A stretch of DNA of 64,000 nt from Adiantum capillus-veneris (taxonomy: Eukaryota > Streptophyta > Polypodiopsida > Polypodiales > Pteridaceae): the NCBI GenBank assembly GCA_014529385.2, contig CM043958.1:126331817-126395816 (forward strand), in the 5' to 3' direction. Made by a program: the position numbers and the translations under genes. A model generated the notes under the pieces. It worked only from the letters and a program-made list of their open reading frames with translations, searched no databases and was not told the origin of the DNA. How positions within the stretch are numbered: position 1 is the stretch's first letter; each line of letters begins with the position of its first letter. Positions 34,937 to 46,159 of this stretch are shown in pieces.

Positions 34937-37900
34937 TCAAATACAATGTTTATGGCTTTGAGAGGTCTCTCTCTCATCCTTGCATAGCTCAGTATAACTC
35001 CCTATATCTATATAGAGCTCTCCGTTTAGGCAGATGTCCTTTGTTTCATTTTGTAGATCCTTTGCATGCATCCCATAGAGTAGCAGCTTTATGCTCGTCT
35101 GGCACCACCTCAACGGCTTTTGACTGAGCATCTTCTCCAATCTCCTCCATTGATGCCACTGTGATTGGCACATGGTAGCCCTCATATGTACGTGCACTAC
35201 GAGGGGATACCTCTATGACATGTACCACCAGTTTGATGCAGACTTTGTAGGATGAAATATCACCTCCCAGAGCCACATAACTTACATGAGAGCTTCCAAG
35301 CACATAACTTCTAAAATTGGATGTTAACTATTTACATGCTTACTTGTTCACAATGCTCGGGTAGTACGAAAGTGTCTCTTAGGTTGGTCCACTTTTTAGT
35401 TGAATCCACCTCAAGGAAACCCGACTCTCCTCTGCACATAGTAGCGTTGTGACCCTCCATGTTTATCTTGAACCATTGCACATCGAACAAGTCGACAAAA
35501 AATCCTCTATAATCGATCCTCAAAATCTCTTGAAGCGTGCCCAAGTAAGTGAGTTCCGCCACCACAAGATCTGCATCAGAGGACCATCGTCGACAAGACT
35601 GTCCAAATTTTACCATGATTCCACAATCTTGAGTAAAATGCTTTTTGTCGATCCGTTCCACCCTAAAATGTTGACCTTTACACCATGCTGCTGTGAATGA
35701 ATTATACTACAACCAACAAAGATTATGAGTGGCCGTTCAAACATCTAGAAAGTCACTAGTCGTACATTGCAAACTTACCTTGGTTGCGCAATCTCGAGAG
35801 TACTACCACTCCTCCTCCGTCACTTCTTCACTGCACGGTTGTGCATTTTTCAATTGGTTGTGCAACCATATTAAGCTCATGAATGCTGGGAGGCTCTCCA
35901 GACCCGCCGGATAATGCATCGGTGGTCGTCTTTCCCATCTCCATTCGATCTGTGCCCTTTGTCACTCTTGCTTTGCATCCTCGTATTGTGAAATCCACTT
36001 TTGCATCACTGGATTGTGAAGCATGCAAAATCGATTGATTTTAGCCTCTAGATCTTCCGTCATCTTCTTCTTAACACCGAGATTGCACATGACAATCCCA
36101 GATATGCACTCATCATCTATGGTTCGCCATAGCGTGTCCCGGGCTTTATCAAACCCATCTAGCCACTCTCTAATGTAAACTAGGGACTCTGATACCAACC
36201 AACCTTCTACCATGCTACCCTTCGGACGTGCCTTCTGACGTACATATCCCTTAAGTGTTTTCATGAAATGTTCTAAAAAGAACATCCATCTGGAATGTAA
36301 ATGTGCCAGCTATTTCCACCTCATCAACTATGTGAACAAGAAGATGCACCTGAATGGTTAGCATGGTAGTAGGAAAGTGTTTCTCAAACATGCACACAGC
36401 TTTCGCAGCATTTAGTTTGACAAATGGTATGGAGTTGATCTCCTTTTGTGAGATCCATTGCACCAACTTTGCAAGTTTGTAGATTGTGTTACGGATGTCA
36501 GGAGACAAATATCCCTCAATGGCCACCGGTAAAATAAATTGCAAAACACGTCTAGTAATGATATTAAAGTCCACACAAATTTGTTACACAACTCCCACTA
36601 TGATATATTCCACTTCAAACATACCCAACACATTTTATGCCAATCGTGTGACTTCAAACCGGTAAGCTTTCCTTCTTTAGTGAAACACGTCCAGAGCGAG
36701 TGCATTATGCCAGTGGAGGTCCGCCCATATCAAATGGTCTCTTTTACTTTGTGTTCTTGGGCTCCTGTCAAAATCCATGGTTCTTTAGGGAGTTTTATCG
36801 ATCCATCGAATGCTGTCTGCGGCCAATATTGCTCCATACGATCCACATTTCTAAGGTCAACCCTAGCTCCCAAAGTATCTTTCTTGCCGGTCAGATGGTC
36901 CCATAGCAGATTACCTACATTCTTGAATATGTGCATTGGATCAAATAAGTGATTGATCATGAGTCGGGGCCAATATGGTAACTTGTACCATAGAGAGAGT
37001 CTCCTCATCCCTGGGGGCAAACCGTCATCACACATCTCCTTCTGCTCTAAGCATGCTTGTGCAGACATCCTCGGTGGCACTCTTCCCAAAAAGCCGTCGT
37101 GTAACACATGATTCTGTGGAAGATACACTTGATGAACTTTGTAGATTTGCTTCTTCAATGAGGGCGCTCGACGTGCATTTAGTCTAGGTCCACATGTGAC
37201 ACATGCTCTGTATTTGCTTGTTTGAAGCCCTGCATGTATACACATGACAATAGATAAGCTTGAGAAAAACCAAGATTTGCATTGTTTGAGTTTTAAGTGT
37301 AAATCACATAAGCATTGTGTTAGTTCGGGATAGTCATGCATGGTCCACATTAGAATGCCTCTGATCAAAGCATTCCGTCGACCTGTGTATCGGCTCATAT
37401 CCACCACTTCTATGCCAATCCACACAATTGTTGTAGCTCTTCCAATAGTGGACGAAGATACACATCCATATTCTTCACTTTATATCGCCTCGGCACAATC
37501 AAGCTTAGCCACAGGTGCCCCTTCATGATAGTCAACCACGGGGGAATGTTGTAGTTGACGATGACAGCGGGCCATACATTGTAAGATGTTGATCTCTGAC
37601 CGCCATCCATAGCCAGGCCTAGGCACAAATTTTGAGCTTCCCTGGCAAAATCTGGCCATGTTTCGTCCATATGTTTCTAGGCTATACAATCTGCAGGAAT
37701 CCGTAGCACACCATCCAAAGATTTATTCTCCTCATGCCATGATGCTAGGGTGGCCATGGACTTACATTCGAAGAAATGCTTGATGCGAGGAAGCAGAGGA
37801 AAATGTCGCAAAACCTTTTGTGGAATTTTTTGTTCCATGGAAATCTACTCGACATCTCTCGGAATACATTTCGGAAACTTCTCCATGTCTATTTGTTCCC

Positions 37901-38540
37901 CTTTGAAAATAATGCAGTCGTTAGGACAAGCGTGAATCGAATTCTAATCCATCCCCAAGTTTCGCAAGATCTTTCTTGCTTCCTCTCTAGAATCTGGCAT
38001 CACATTATCAGCTGGCAGTATGTGCTCTTTGAGAAATCTACACAGTGAAAAAAATGTGGTACACTTGTGTAAGTAATCTATCACATCATTATACATCTAG
38101 AGTGTTTTTCCTAAAGTAAACACATTGTAATAGATCACCTGAAAAGCGTTGTGACGCTAGTGTCACTCCATCGAAAATTTGCCTGCATGTTGAGAGGAGC
38201 GCCTTTAATCTAGACACATGTGTTCCATCATACAATGACGTATCGGCTTCTCTTTTCATATCATCATAGATAAGCCTTTCTGAATCCATGATCATCTCGA
38301 TCATTTCATCGATCTCAAGCTCAAACATTGCCTCGTTGGGAATGTGGTCTGCATGATCATCCTCCGAGCTGTCAGAGGCTACATCTTGTGGCCTCACGTA
38401 TGCTGCTTGACCAAAGCGTCTGCGAATATGTGTATTGGGTTGCAAGATTGCTGCCTATTGGCCAACGTCAAAGTTTGACAAGTTATAATTGGCAAAAACT
38501 CGATCTATAATAGATGGATCAGACTCGCCAAATTCGCAAA
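34937..38540 (-). pseudogene. CACTA Tnp2 transposase, main part
   Basis: Minus-strand segments, N to C: 38,540-38,089 (GESDPSIIDRVFANYNLSNF, then acidic MFELEIDEMIEMIM); 38,050-37,690 (DSREEARKILRNLGMD, FPLLPRIKHFFE); 37,670-37,410 with the transposase core LGLAMDGGQRSTSYNVWPAV, NIPPWLTIM, LSLIVPRRYKVKNMDVYLRP; 37,425-36,730 with GILMWTMHDYPELTQ, YRACVTCGPRL, LFDPMHIFKNVGNLLWDHLT; 36,574-36,251 with the DUF4218-like LPVAIEGYLSPDIR and VHLLVHIVDEVEIAG; 36,285-35,962 with LKGYVRQKARPKGSMVEGWL; 35,661-35,332 DUF4216-like (FVDLFDVQWFKINMEG); 35,303-34,937 C-terminal tail. This is the full Tnp2 domain series, which cuts CACTA ends in the nucleus. Short gaps between frames may be introns or frameshifts; in-frame stops near 38,460 and 37,690 argue for decay. 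Confidence 0.88.
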
Positions 38541-38543
38541 CGT

Positions 38544-39417
38544 TGTTGGGTGCATTTTTGACACCCTGTTTTTCGTAAATTTGTACATACGGACATGATG
38601 CCTGATGTCAAAAGGTTGTGTGGGCTTTCTTTTCGTGGATTTTTTAGCTTGCTTTAGCAAGCACATGTACATGCGCTGCAACTCGCTAGTCTAGTGACAG
38701 TTGTCGGGCTACTATAAGTGCCCGTGAGTAAGTTTTTTGAAGTGAGACTTGTATATAACTTGAACTCATGTACAAAATTAAATTTTTTTAGCAAAACGCC
38801 AGAATTTTTCAGGTTTGAGCTCGTTGTGCCTCCTTGATGGTTTCGGTTGCAGTTTTTGCCCCCACCTTGCCTACTCTACGCGTAGTCGTACCGGGACAGC
38901 TCTCTATTCGTATTAGTTTTGCATGTAGCGGCGTGTAGATTCAAATTTGGTCATCTTCAAATTTCTCTCCAGTCATTTTCCAAGCTTTCTCTCAAGCTTT
39001 AAAGTGCCCCAATTGGAGTTGTGCTCTTCAGGTTATGACTAGTTCTTTGCAGGGTTATGGCTATGGCAGCCTAGTGGCAAATTGTGTGCAAACAGATTTG
39101 GACGGCATATATGTATGAATTGTGGAATTGATGTTGAAGTTGTGGGTTTGTGATGTTAAATGGTGAAAGGGGAGGCCCTTGTCTTCATATGCATTGGTCG
39201 GCGTGTGCTGTAAATCCATTCTTTGGCAGGGTTTTGCTCCTATGTGACATAGTCTCTTGGGTCGGCGACGGCCAGGAAATTCCTAAGGGGACTACTCTTG
39301 TTGGACTTGTGGTGTTTCAAAGGGATTTTCCAAAGCTTTTGGTGTTGTTGTAGTGCTCTTTCAACGCTCTTGGGTGAAATTGCTATAGAGGCGTTCTAGT
39401 TTGCTTGTTTCCCAACA
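38544..39417 (+). repeat. 5' LTR of the Ty3/gypsy element
   Basis: Aligns over its full length with 44,799-45,667. It contains GCTTGCTTTAGCAAGC, a short palindrome, and GGCATATATGTATGAATTG, where a TATA box could lie. Confidence 0.92.
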
Positions 39418-39423
39418 GTGTTT

Positions 39424-39441
39424 TGGTGCCCGCCACCGAGG
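39424..39441 (+). other. Candidate primer-binding site
   Basis: TGGTGCCCGCCACCGAGG begins six bases after the LTR end. It starts with the required TGG, but I could not match it to a known tRNA 3' end. Confidence 0.4.
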
Positions 39442-39482
39442 AATCGCTTCAAGTTACCTTCAGTTTACAGGTTTTAGAAGAC

Positions 39483-40540
39483 ATGGTGCTTAATTTTCCG
39501 GAGTTTAGTAGAAAATCAAATGAAATTTCCAAAGGTTTCATTGAGAGAATGGAGTTTGCTTGCTTTCTTCCTGAGAAGCATGACTTCCAGCGTTGGTGCT
39601 ATAAATCTTCTACTTCTGTTTGAAGGGAGATGCTAGGGAATGGTTGGAAGGCTATGAAAAGGAGCTACAATCAGCCCAAAATCCTCATGTTATGACTTAT
39701 GAAATGGTAAGGCATGCTTTTATAACACACTTTCAATAGGTGGAAGACCCACAAAAGGTATGGTAGTCTATTCAAGGCTTGGTACAGGGTGAAGGCCAGA
39801 CCATAGAAGACTTTGTGAAGGAATTCAATGCATTATGGACAAATTGGTGTACATATTTAGGGACTGAAATTTCTCCAACGATGTTGAAGAAGGATAGGTT
39901 TCTTGCAAGTTTGAGGAGTAACCTACGCTTGAAGGTAGAGCTTAAGCAGCCAAGGACCTTTGAGGAGGCAGTCAAAATTGCAAAGAATAAAGAGTGGAAA
40001 GTAGAGCATCTTCATCACTTGGAACCGATGTCGAGCCAAAGGTTGAAGTGAAAGCTGTAGAGCAACCAAGGGTCCTCATTAGGGAGCCAGGTTATGATCA
40101 CTAAGCTTCTCATGATGTGAATGCTTTTCGCAAGGAGATGGAAGAGGTTGTAGGTCTTATGAAGAATCTTAGTGTGCATATGATGGGAGGTGGAAGAGGT
40201 CAAATCTATGGATATGGACGTGGGTATGGAAGCAATGAGGGTTTTACAGGTGGTAGAGGAAGAGGCATGGCTGGAAGAGGGGATATGTTTCAATGTTACA
40301 ATTGTGGTGAATGGGGTCATAAAAGCCCTCAATGTGAAAAGCCAAAGAGAATGGGTGGTGACATGTTTCCTCTTCCTCCACAAATTCCTTCTCGAGCTCA
40401 AGATTATGATATTGAGATAAAAGGGGAAGCAGGGCCAAGCGGTTTGACAGAAGCTGAAGAGAAGGGCAAAACAAAAGTGGTAAGCATAATCTGTTTAGAG
40501 AAGAAGAGGATGATTTGGGAGCTATGGTCATGCATATAGG
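39483..40540 (+). pseudogene. Gypsy gag with CCHC zinc knuckle
   Basis: Capsid-like segments read LNFPEFSRKSNEISKGFI, AREWLEGYEKELQSA (near 39,630), then GQTIEDFVKEFNALWTNW (39,790), LRSNLRLKVELKQPRTFEEA (39,910). After a frame change comes a Gly/Arg-rich stretch (GRGQIYGYGRGYG) and a zinc knuckle CYNCGEWGHKSPQC at 40,294-40,335. This is the nucleic-acid-binding structural protein of the particle. A stop near 39,738 and a frameshift near 40,050 break it. Confidence 0.88.
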
Positions 40541-40544
40541 TAAG

Positions 40545-41537
40545 TGGGTTACAAGAGATCATGACATGAGTGATGCGAGTCCCAACCATAAAAGAGGGAA
40601 GCAGGTTGAAATAGGTACAGGTAAAGAGAAGAAGAAGAGAAAACCCAGGCAACATTACAATGCATCCGACTTTCCTTTGGGAGAAGGGCAACCAAATTAT
40701 AGTTTACGGGCTGATTTGGTGAGTAGAAAGGCTGATGTTACCTTTGAGAAACTCATGGAGACGTGTCCTAAGTTAAAGAGGCAATGGAATCATGTAGTCA
40801 ACCCCATGAAGAAAGAGCCTGCAAGGGGGTCAGTGAGAGTCCTATCTTTGAATGAGCTACCTGATATATGCCCTACTATGAATGCATGGCATAAGAGGAA
40901 GTGCATTGGAGAGGATTATATTGATGGAGGTGCATAGGTATGTGTTATTACTCAAGCTTGTGTATCAAAGTTGGGACTCAACATGGTGAAGAATTCAGGT
41001 TTTTGCATAAAGCTTGCCAACCAATTAAGGGTGATATGCTTGGGACTTGTAAAGAACTTTGATGTGGATGTATTTGATCTTAAAGTGTTGGTCAATTTCC
41101 ATGTTATGCCCGCAGGTATTGGTGCTTTCCCTCTCATCCTTGAAAGACCATGGTTACAGGCAACTAAAGCTGTACAGAATTGGGGACATAGTACTATCAC
41201 TCTCTACGATAGAAGGGGTGATAAGAAGAGGTTTGACATGGCTAGCAAGCAATATTTAGACACTGATTTTGATGAGAAAAGTGATGAAGAAGAGTACTCA
41301 AGCAAAGAACAAGACAATGAGGATGATGACAGTGAAGTGGAAGATAGCAACGATAGTGATCTAGATGTATCCTCCTTGTTTCTTGAAGAAGAGCATGATG
41401 AGAAAAAAATATTTATTGGCCTTATGGAGAATGAGGATATCTCTGGTCCTTATGAGCAAATTGAAGAGCTGATGCAACCCAAAGTTCAACCTAATGTCAA
41501 ACAGGAGCTGATACAGGTATGTTGTCTCCCGACTTGA
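40545..41537 (+). pseudogene. Gypsy protease region with acidic linker
   Basis: A basic leader (NHKRGKQVEIG.GKEKKKRKP) precedes YIDGGA at 40,920, the position of the catalytic D-S/T-G of retropepsins. Here it is DGG followed by a TAG stop two codons later, so both are altered. Downstream VCVITQACVSKLGL, HVMPAGIGAFPLILERPWLQ and VQNWGHSTITLYD fit the rest of the protease fold. An acidic linker rich in Asp, Glu and Ser (41,270-41,400) separates it from RT. Confidence 0.83.
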
Positions 41538-42911
41538 TTAGTCATGAGAAGGGTGAGTACCTACATATGATACAACAATTTCCCAATTTATTCATCACTT
41601 CTTATGAGGAAATTAGAGGATTTAAGGGAGAGGAAATCCACATTCCAATCAAGGAAGGAGCTCAGCCCGTACACCAAAAGCTAAGGAGAATGGGACATGT
41701 ACAACTTAATGCTTTAAAGAAAGAAGTAGATAAGCTTCTTGAAGCAGGTTTCATATGTCCTGTGAGTACTGCAGAATGGGTGAGTCCTGTTGTTTTCACA
41801 CCCAAGAAGGATGGAAAGTGGAGGATATGTGTTGATTTTAAGCCTCCAAACGCAGCCATGAAGAGGGATCCATATCCTCTTCCTTTCATAAATCACTTAC
41901 TTGATTGCAGGGAATGAGAGGTATAGTGTATGTGATGGATTCTCTGGATATTTTAAGATCACCTTGGATTTAGAAGATCAAAATAAGACCACATTTGTCA
42001 CACCATGGGTATTCTTTTGTTATTGTGTGCTTCCTTTTGGTCTTATGAATGGCTGTGCGTGGTATCAGAAGCACGTCAACAAGGTGTTCACTCCCTTTCT
42101 TGGCGAATTTGTGAAGGATCTTATTGATGACTTTTGTGTTTATAGCTCTAGAAAGGATCATTTTGTAAAGCTTGGTATGGCATTGAAGCAATATGATGAA
42201 AGTGGAGGTCAACACAACCCAAATAAGTGTCATCTTGATCAACTAAGAGTGAAGTTTTTGGGGCATATGATCTCAGAGAATGGGATTGAAGTGGATCCTG
42301 GCAAAGTGAAGGCTTTGGTGCTACTCCCATCACCTAAAGATACAAAGCAACTTTCTACTTTCATTCAAAATGTGAAGTATATGGCAAGGTTCATTCCTTT
42401 GTCCTCTTAACTTCTTTATCCTCTACAACAAGTAGCAAGGTTGGATCCTCTACAATGGACAAATGAATGTGAAGAGGTTTTTCAAGGTATCAAAGAGGTT
42501 CTTGGTTCTCTTCCTGCTATGCAAGCTCCTAATTGGGATAAGGAGTTTTATGTGAATCCATCAGTAGGTGAGGATGCTATTGGAGCTATGCTTCTTCAAC
42601 GAGGTAACAATTCCCACTACATGAAACCTATCTATCGTGCTAGCAGGGTGAAGCTAGAGGTGGAAAGAGGCTATACCAAGGTGGATCTCATCATGGTGAG
42701 TGTGATTTATGCATGTAGAAGATTGAGGCACTACCTTCTCCCTAAACCATTCACATTACTCACTAGCTACACTCTTCTACCTCAATTGGTGAATAGCCCT
42801 ACTTTGTCAAAGAGGCTCATGAAGTGGATTGTGGAGCTAAGTACAAGGGCGACATTGGCTATTTTCTTACTTATAAGGAAAGACCTCTTCTTCTTAAGGA
42901 GGACGCAATGA
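41519..42911 (+). pseudogene. Gypsy reverse transcriptase and first RNase H
   Basis: RT starts with FKGEEIHIPIKEGAQPVHQK and LLEAGFICPV, then WVSPVVFTPKKDGKWRICVD and the palm DGFSGYFKI. The catalytic loop is LIDDFCVYSS (near 42,120), where most elements have Y-I-D-D; both Asp residues remain. LGHMISENGIEVDPGKV is the thumb. The connection WTNECEEVFQGIKEVL leads to RNase H, with YVNPSVGEDAIGAMLLQRG where the family has DAS...GAVL, so the first catalytic Asp is replaced by Asn. A frameshift near 41,910 and a stop at 42,408 interrupt it. Confidence 0.9.
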
Positions 42912-42929
42912 AGAAGCAACACATGGAAG

Positions 42930-43330
42930 CTCCTGACATAGACAATGCCTATCTATTGTTTTTTAATGGCTCTTGGAGGAAAGCGCATGGTGAAGCTTCA
43001 GGAGGTGTTGTAATTTATGATCATCGAGGTGCTTTGGTAACTAAAAGGAGTTTGAAGCTTACAACACAAAGCAACAATGAAGCTGAGTATGCTACTTTGG
43101 AGAAAGGTCTCAACCTTTACCTTGAGCTTGGCATCCACGGTGTGAGGGTAAGAGGTGATGCTCTTTTGGTGGTTAAGAAAGTACTTGGGGTGTGGAAAAG
43201 TAAGAATCCAAGGCTAAAAAATAGTGTTTTCAAGTGAAGAATCTTCTTAAGAATTTTGAAGCTTGGAGTTTAAGGCATGTGGACAGGTCTCAAAATGAAG
43301 AAGCACATGGCGCATCGCAAGCTTCAATTG
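42930..43330 (+). pseudogene. Second, archaeal-type RNase H domain
   Basis: After the first RNase H a second one follows: LLFFNGSWRKAHGEASGGVV, SNNEAEYATLEKGLNLYLEL, then VRVRGDALLVVKKVLG. The family pattern is (Y/F)xDGS...G.G...NNEAEY...GDS.LV, and this matches the archaeal-type RNase H of plant Tat-group gypsy elements, placed between RNase H and integrase. In this copy the first catalytic Asp is Asn; the Glu of NNEAEY and the Asp of RGDA are present. A stop at 43,235 ends the frame. Confidence 0.82.
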
Positions 43331-43439
43331 GCAACTGAATGTGATAAGGGATGATTCTCCTCTTTATTTGGGAAGGGAAGCTTTAGAGAGGGAGGAAGAG
43401 TTTCTACAAACACTTATGCTTCCATTAGAGTTGGAGAAG

Positions 43440-44681
43440 TAAAAAAAGTATGCCTTCCTACGCCGTGCCAAAAGGTATGTGCTACTTGGTGATGCCTTAT
43501 ATGTGAAGGGGGATGATCTTGTGATGAGAAAAGTGCTTTGGAAAGAGGAAATTTACAAATTCTTAGAGGAGAATGATGAGGGTTCTTGTGATGGTCACTT
43601 TGCTTCAGAGATCACTTTGCATAAAGTCTTGTAGGAGGGTTATGTGTGGCCAAGCGTTCAACGTGATGTTTATCTTTGGTGCAAGTCTTGTAAAGAGTGT
43701 CAAAGCATGGCAAATAGGGTTCTCAAATCAGAAATTAGAGGCACCATTGTGTCTTATGATGTGTTTGAGAAGTGGGGTATTGATGCAATAGGTCCTCTAC
43801 TTATGACAGCTAGAGGCAAATGTTACATACTTACTGTGCTATTGACTATCTATCTAGGTGGTGGGCTGAAGCCATGGGCTGAAGCCAAAGCTGTTAAGCA
43901 CATCACGAGTAAAGATGTTTCCTTGTTTATATATGAAGATATTTCTTGCAAATTTGGCATGCCATTGGAGTTACTTTCTGACAAGGGTCCAGGTTTCAGG
44001 GGAGAGCTGGTGGATTATCTATGTGAGAAGCTTCATGTGCATCACAGGTTTACTACTCCATATTATCCCCAATGCACTGGCATGAATGAAAGGTTTAATG
44101 GAGAGCTCATAAGGATTCTTACAAAGATGAAAAGAAATAATGTGAAGACTTGGGATTTAGAGCTACCTTGTGCTCTATGGGCTTACAAGACTGCCATCAA
44201 ATCAGGTATTGGTTTCTCTCCCTTCCATCTAGTTTTTGGCAAAGAGGCTTTACTTCCTATTGAGGTGGAGATACCAACTTTGAAGATGATGCTAAAGCTT
44301 GAAGAAGTGCCCAATGATGCATTCAAGGAAAGGCTTCTATATTTTCAAAGTGTACAATTGGATAGGTTGTTGGCTTTTGAGCATTATGAGTAGGTCTTGA
44401 AGAAGAATCAAGCAAAGGCAAATGAGAAGGTGAAGGACAAGGACATCAAGAAGGGTGACATGGTGCTTCATTACAATATTAAGCTTTATAGCACTTTTCA
44501 AAATAAATTTCAAATCAAGTGGCAAGGTCCTTTCTTAGTCTTAAACAAGTTTCCAAATGGCACATATCAACTTGTTGACTTGGATGGTACCCCACATAAA
44601 GCACGTGTGAATGGCTACAGGTTGAAGAAGGATATTGCAAGGTTGATGACTGTGATTGAGGATGAGCCTCCTTTTGAATAA
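43440..44681 (+). pseudogene. Gypsy integrase
   Basis: The zinc-binding part reads CDGHFASEITLHKVL, a stop (TAG at 43,633), then YVWPSVQRDVYLWCKSCKEC. The catalytic core follows: WGIDAIGPL (first Asp), ELLSDKGPGF (second Asp), then YYPQCTGMNERFNGELIRIL (Glu). The C-terminal part (to 44,681) includes LPCALWAYKTAIKSGIGFSP, FGKEALLPIEVEIPT, a TAG at 44,391, then KKGDMVLHY, KWQGPFLVLN, NGYRLKKDI. No chromodomain follows. This enzyme inserts the cDNA in the nucleus; the stops make this copy inactive. Confidence 0.92.
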
Positions 44682-44798
44682 TTTTCTGATCATGTGGCTA
44701 ATGATGAAGATGAAGTGAAGACTCTCTTATGCGGGTCACATGATCTCTTTTGTGCTGCTAATCATGAATGATCTAGCAGGATGGGGTGTGGCAAACTA

Positions 44799-45667
44799 TG
44801 TTGGGCACATTTCTAACACCCCGTTTTTTGTAAATTTTTACATACGGACATGATGCCTGATGTCAAAAGGGTGTGTGGGATTTTTTTGTGTCGGTTTTTT
44901 AGCTTGCTTTAGCAAGCACATGTACATGCACTTCAAGTCGCTAGTCTAGTGACAGCTGTCGTGCTACTGTAAGTGCCCGTGAGTGAGTTTTTTGAAGTGC
45001 GTATATAACTTAAAATCATGTACAAACTTAAAAAAGTTCAGCAAAACCCCAGAATTTTTCAGGTTTGAGATCGTTGTGCCTCCTTGATGGTTTTGGTTGG
45101 AGTTTTTGCCCTTGCCTTGCCTACTCTACCCATAGTCGTACCGGGACAACTCTCTGTTCGTATCAATTTTGCATGTAGCGGCGTGTAGATTCAAATTTGG
45201 CCATCTTCAGCTTTCTCGCCTGTAATTTTTCAAGATTTATCTCAAGATTTAAAGTGCCTCAGTTGGAGTTGTGCTCTTCAGGTTATGACTAGTTCTTTGC
45301 AGGGTTATGGCTATGGCAGCCTAGTGGCAAATTGTGTGCAGACAAATTTGGAGGGCATATATGTATGAATTGTGGGATTGATGTTGAAGTTGTGGGTTTG
45401 TGATGTTCAATGGTGAAAGGGTAGGCACCTTGTATTCATATGCATTGGTCGGCGTGTGCTGTAAATCTATGCTTTGTCAAGGTTTTGCTCCAATGTGACA
45501 TAGTCTCTTAAGTGTGCACGACCAGTAAATTCCCAAGGGGACTACTCTTGTTGGACTTGTGGCGTTTCAAAGGGATTTTCCAAATCTTTTGGTGTTGTTG
45601 TAGTGATCTTTTAATTCTCTTGGGTGACATCGCTATAGAGGTGTTCCAGTTTGCTTGTTTCCCAACA
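44799..45667 (+). repeat. 3' LTR of the Ty3/gypsy element
   Basis: Starts TGTTGGGCACATTTCTAACA and ends TTTCCCAACA. It has scattered differences and small indels against the 5' LTR, so the insertion is not recent. Confidence 0.92.
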
Positions 45668-45679
45668 ACATGCTGCAAA

Positions 45680-45852
45680 GAAATGTGTCTTGTCCATCGC
45701 ACAACATGCTTGCATTGATTACAAGGACATAAGATCCTTGTTGAGAGATAGGTGTTTCGGTTGGATGGCCCCACATCCTTATCACTACTCATTATGAAGG
45801 TAAAAACCTTATAACTTGGATATAAATTTAATCTTCTATTGGCATCCTCCAT
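45680..45852 (-). pseudogene. CACTA Tnp2 N-terminal (transposase-associated) domain
   Basis: Starts MEDANRRLNLYPSYKVFTFI and goes on with TRILCPCNQCKHVVRWTR, the Cys-pair signature of the transposase-associated domain at the start of Tnp2 (family form: I.CPC..C.N). It is cut off by the gypsy LTR at 45,667 and continues at 38,540. Read-through of the frame into the LTR is an artefact. Confidence 0.75.
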
Positions 45853-45853
45853 C

Positions 45854-45856
<3 letters not shown>

Positions 45857-45903
<47 letters not shown>
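45857..45903. repeat. (TG)n microsatellite
   Basis: A pure TG run directly upstream of the CACTA transposase start. Confidence 0.96.
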
Positions 45904-45904
<1 letters not shown>

Positions 45905-46159
45905 TTTGTTCACAATGTAAACTACCTCACATTCTCTAGTCATGTCTAATCCCCACACACTTTGGTCTAGAGGTGCACAAAGATTAGAACCACCAGGTTA
46001 TAATCTCGTATTTATTGATCAATGCCTATATTTGTGGATACAAGAAATCTACACACCCATGTCTACATGATTGAACTACCACAACCACATTGGTGTTAAG
46101 ACTAAGTACAATGGGTCGACATATCCATACACTCATGTCTCACTCTTCAAATAAGTTTT

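Larger units (their letters stand above)
38544..45667 (+). mobile_element. Ty3/gypsy retrotransposon with dual RNase H, decayed
   Basis: LTRs of 874 bp (38,544-39,417) and 869 bp (44,799-45,667) start TGTTGGG and end CCCAACA. Between them on the plus strand lie gag with a zinc knuckle, protease, reverse transcriptase, RNase H, a second RNase H and integrase. A TGG that could start the primer-binding site follows the 5' LTR at 39,424 (TGGTGCCCGCCACCG); I cannot assign the tRNA. GATGGGGTGTGGC before the 3' LTR is a weak polypurine tract. The flanks AACGT and ACATG are not identical; ACGT/ACAT would be a worn target duplication. Several stops and frame changes make it inactive. It is inserted in the CACTA transposase gene. 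No chromodomain is visible after integrase, and the order RT-RNH-second RNH-INT is that of the plant Tat-type gypsy lineage. Confidence 0.92.
32204..45852 (-). mobile_element. CACTA (En/Spm) element interrupted by a Ty3/gypsy insertion
   Basis: The right-hand (3') end begins CACTACAAGAGG at 32,204, the canonical CACTA terminus. Within 220 bp follow repeated GTCGCTA / TAGCGAC subterminal motifs. On the minus strand there are a Tnp2 transposase gene (45,852-45,680 and 38,540-34,937) and a second gene of the En/Spm type (33,878-33,254). A 7.1-kb gypsy element splits the transposase gene at 38,543/45,668. The other CACTA terminus was not found; the coding part stops at a TG microsatellite near 45,857, so that end may be lost or lie further right. 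Stops and frame changes make it non-autonomous today. Confidence 0.85.

Noticed and set aside
36539-36952. Plus-strand ORFs over the CACTA transposase
   Set aside because: Shadows of the minus-strand Tnp2 frames, which carry the conserved motifs.
40244-40691. Minus-strand ORFs in the gypsy gag region
   Set aside because: Opposite-strand shadows of gag; no motifs of their own.
38539-45672. Perfect 5-bp target duplication for the gypsy element
   Set aside because: Flanks are AACGT and ACATG; only a mismatched ACGT/ACAT pairing is possible, so I do not claim it.
45508-45680. CACTA transposase frame continuing into the LTR
   Set aside because: The frame stays open by chance past 45,667; sequence there is the gypsy 3' LTR.
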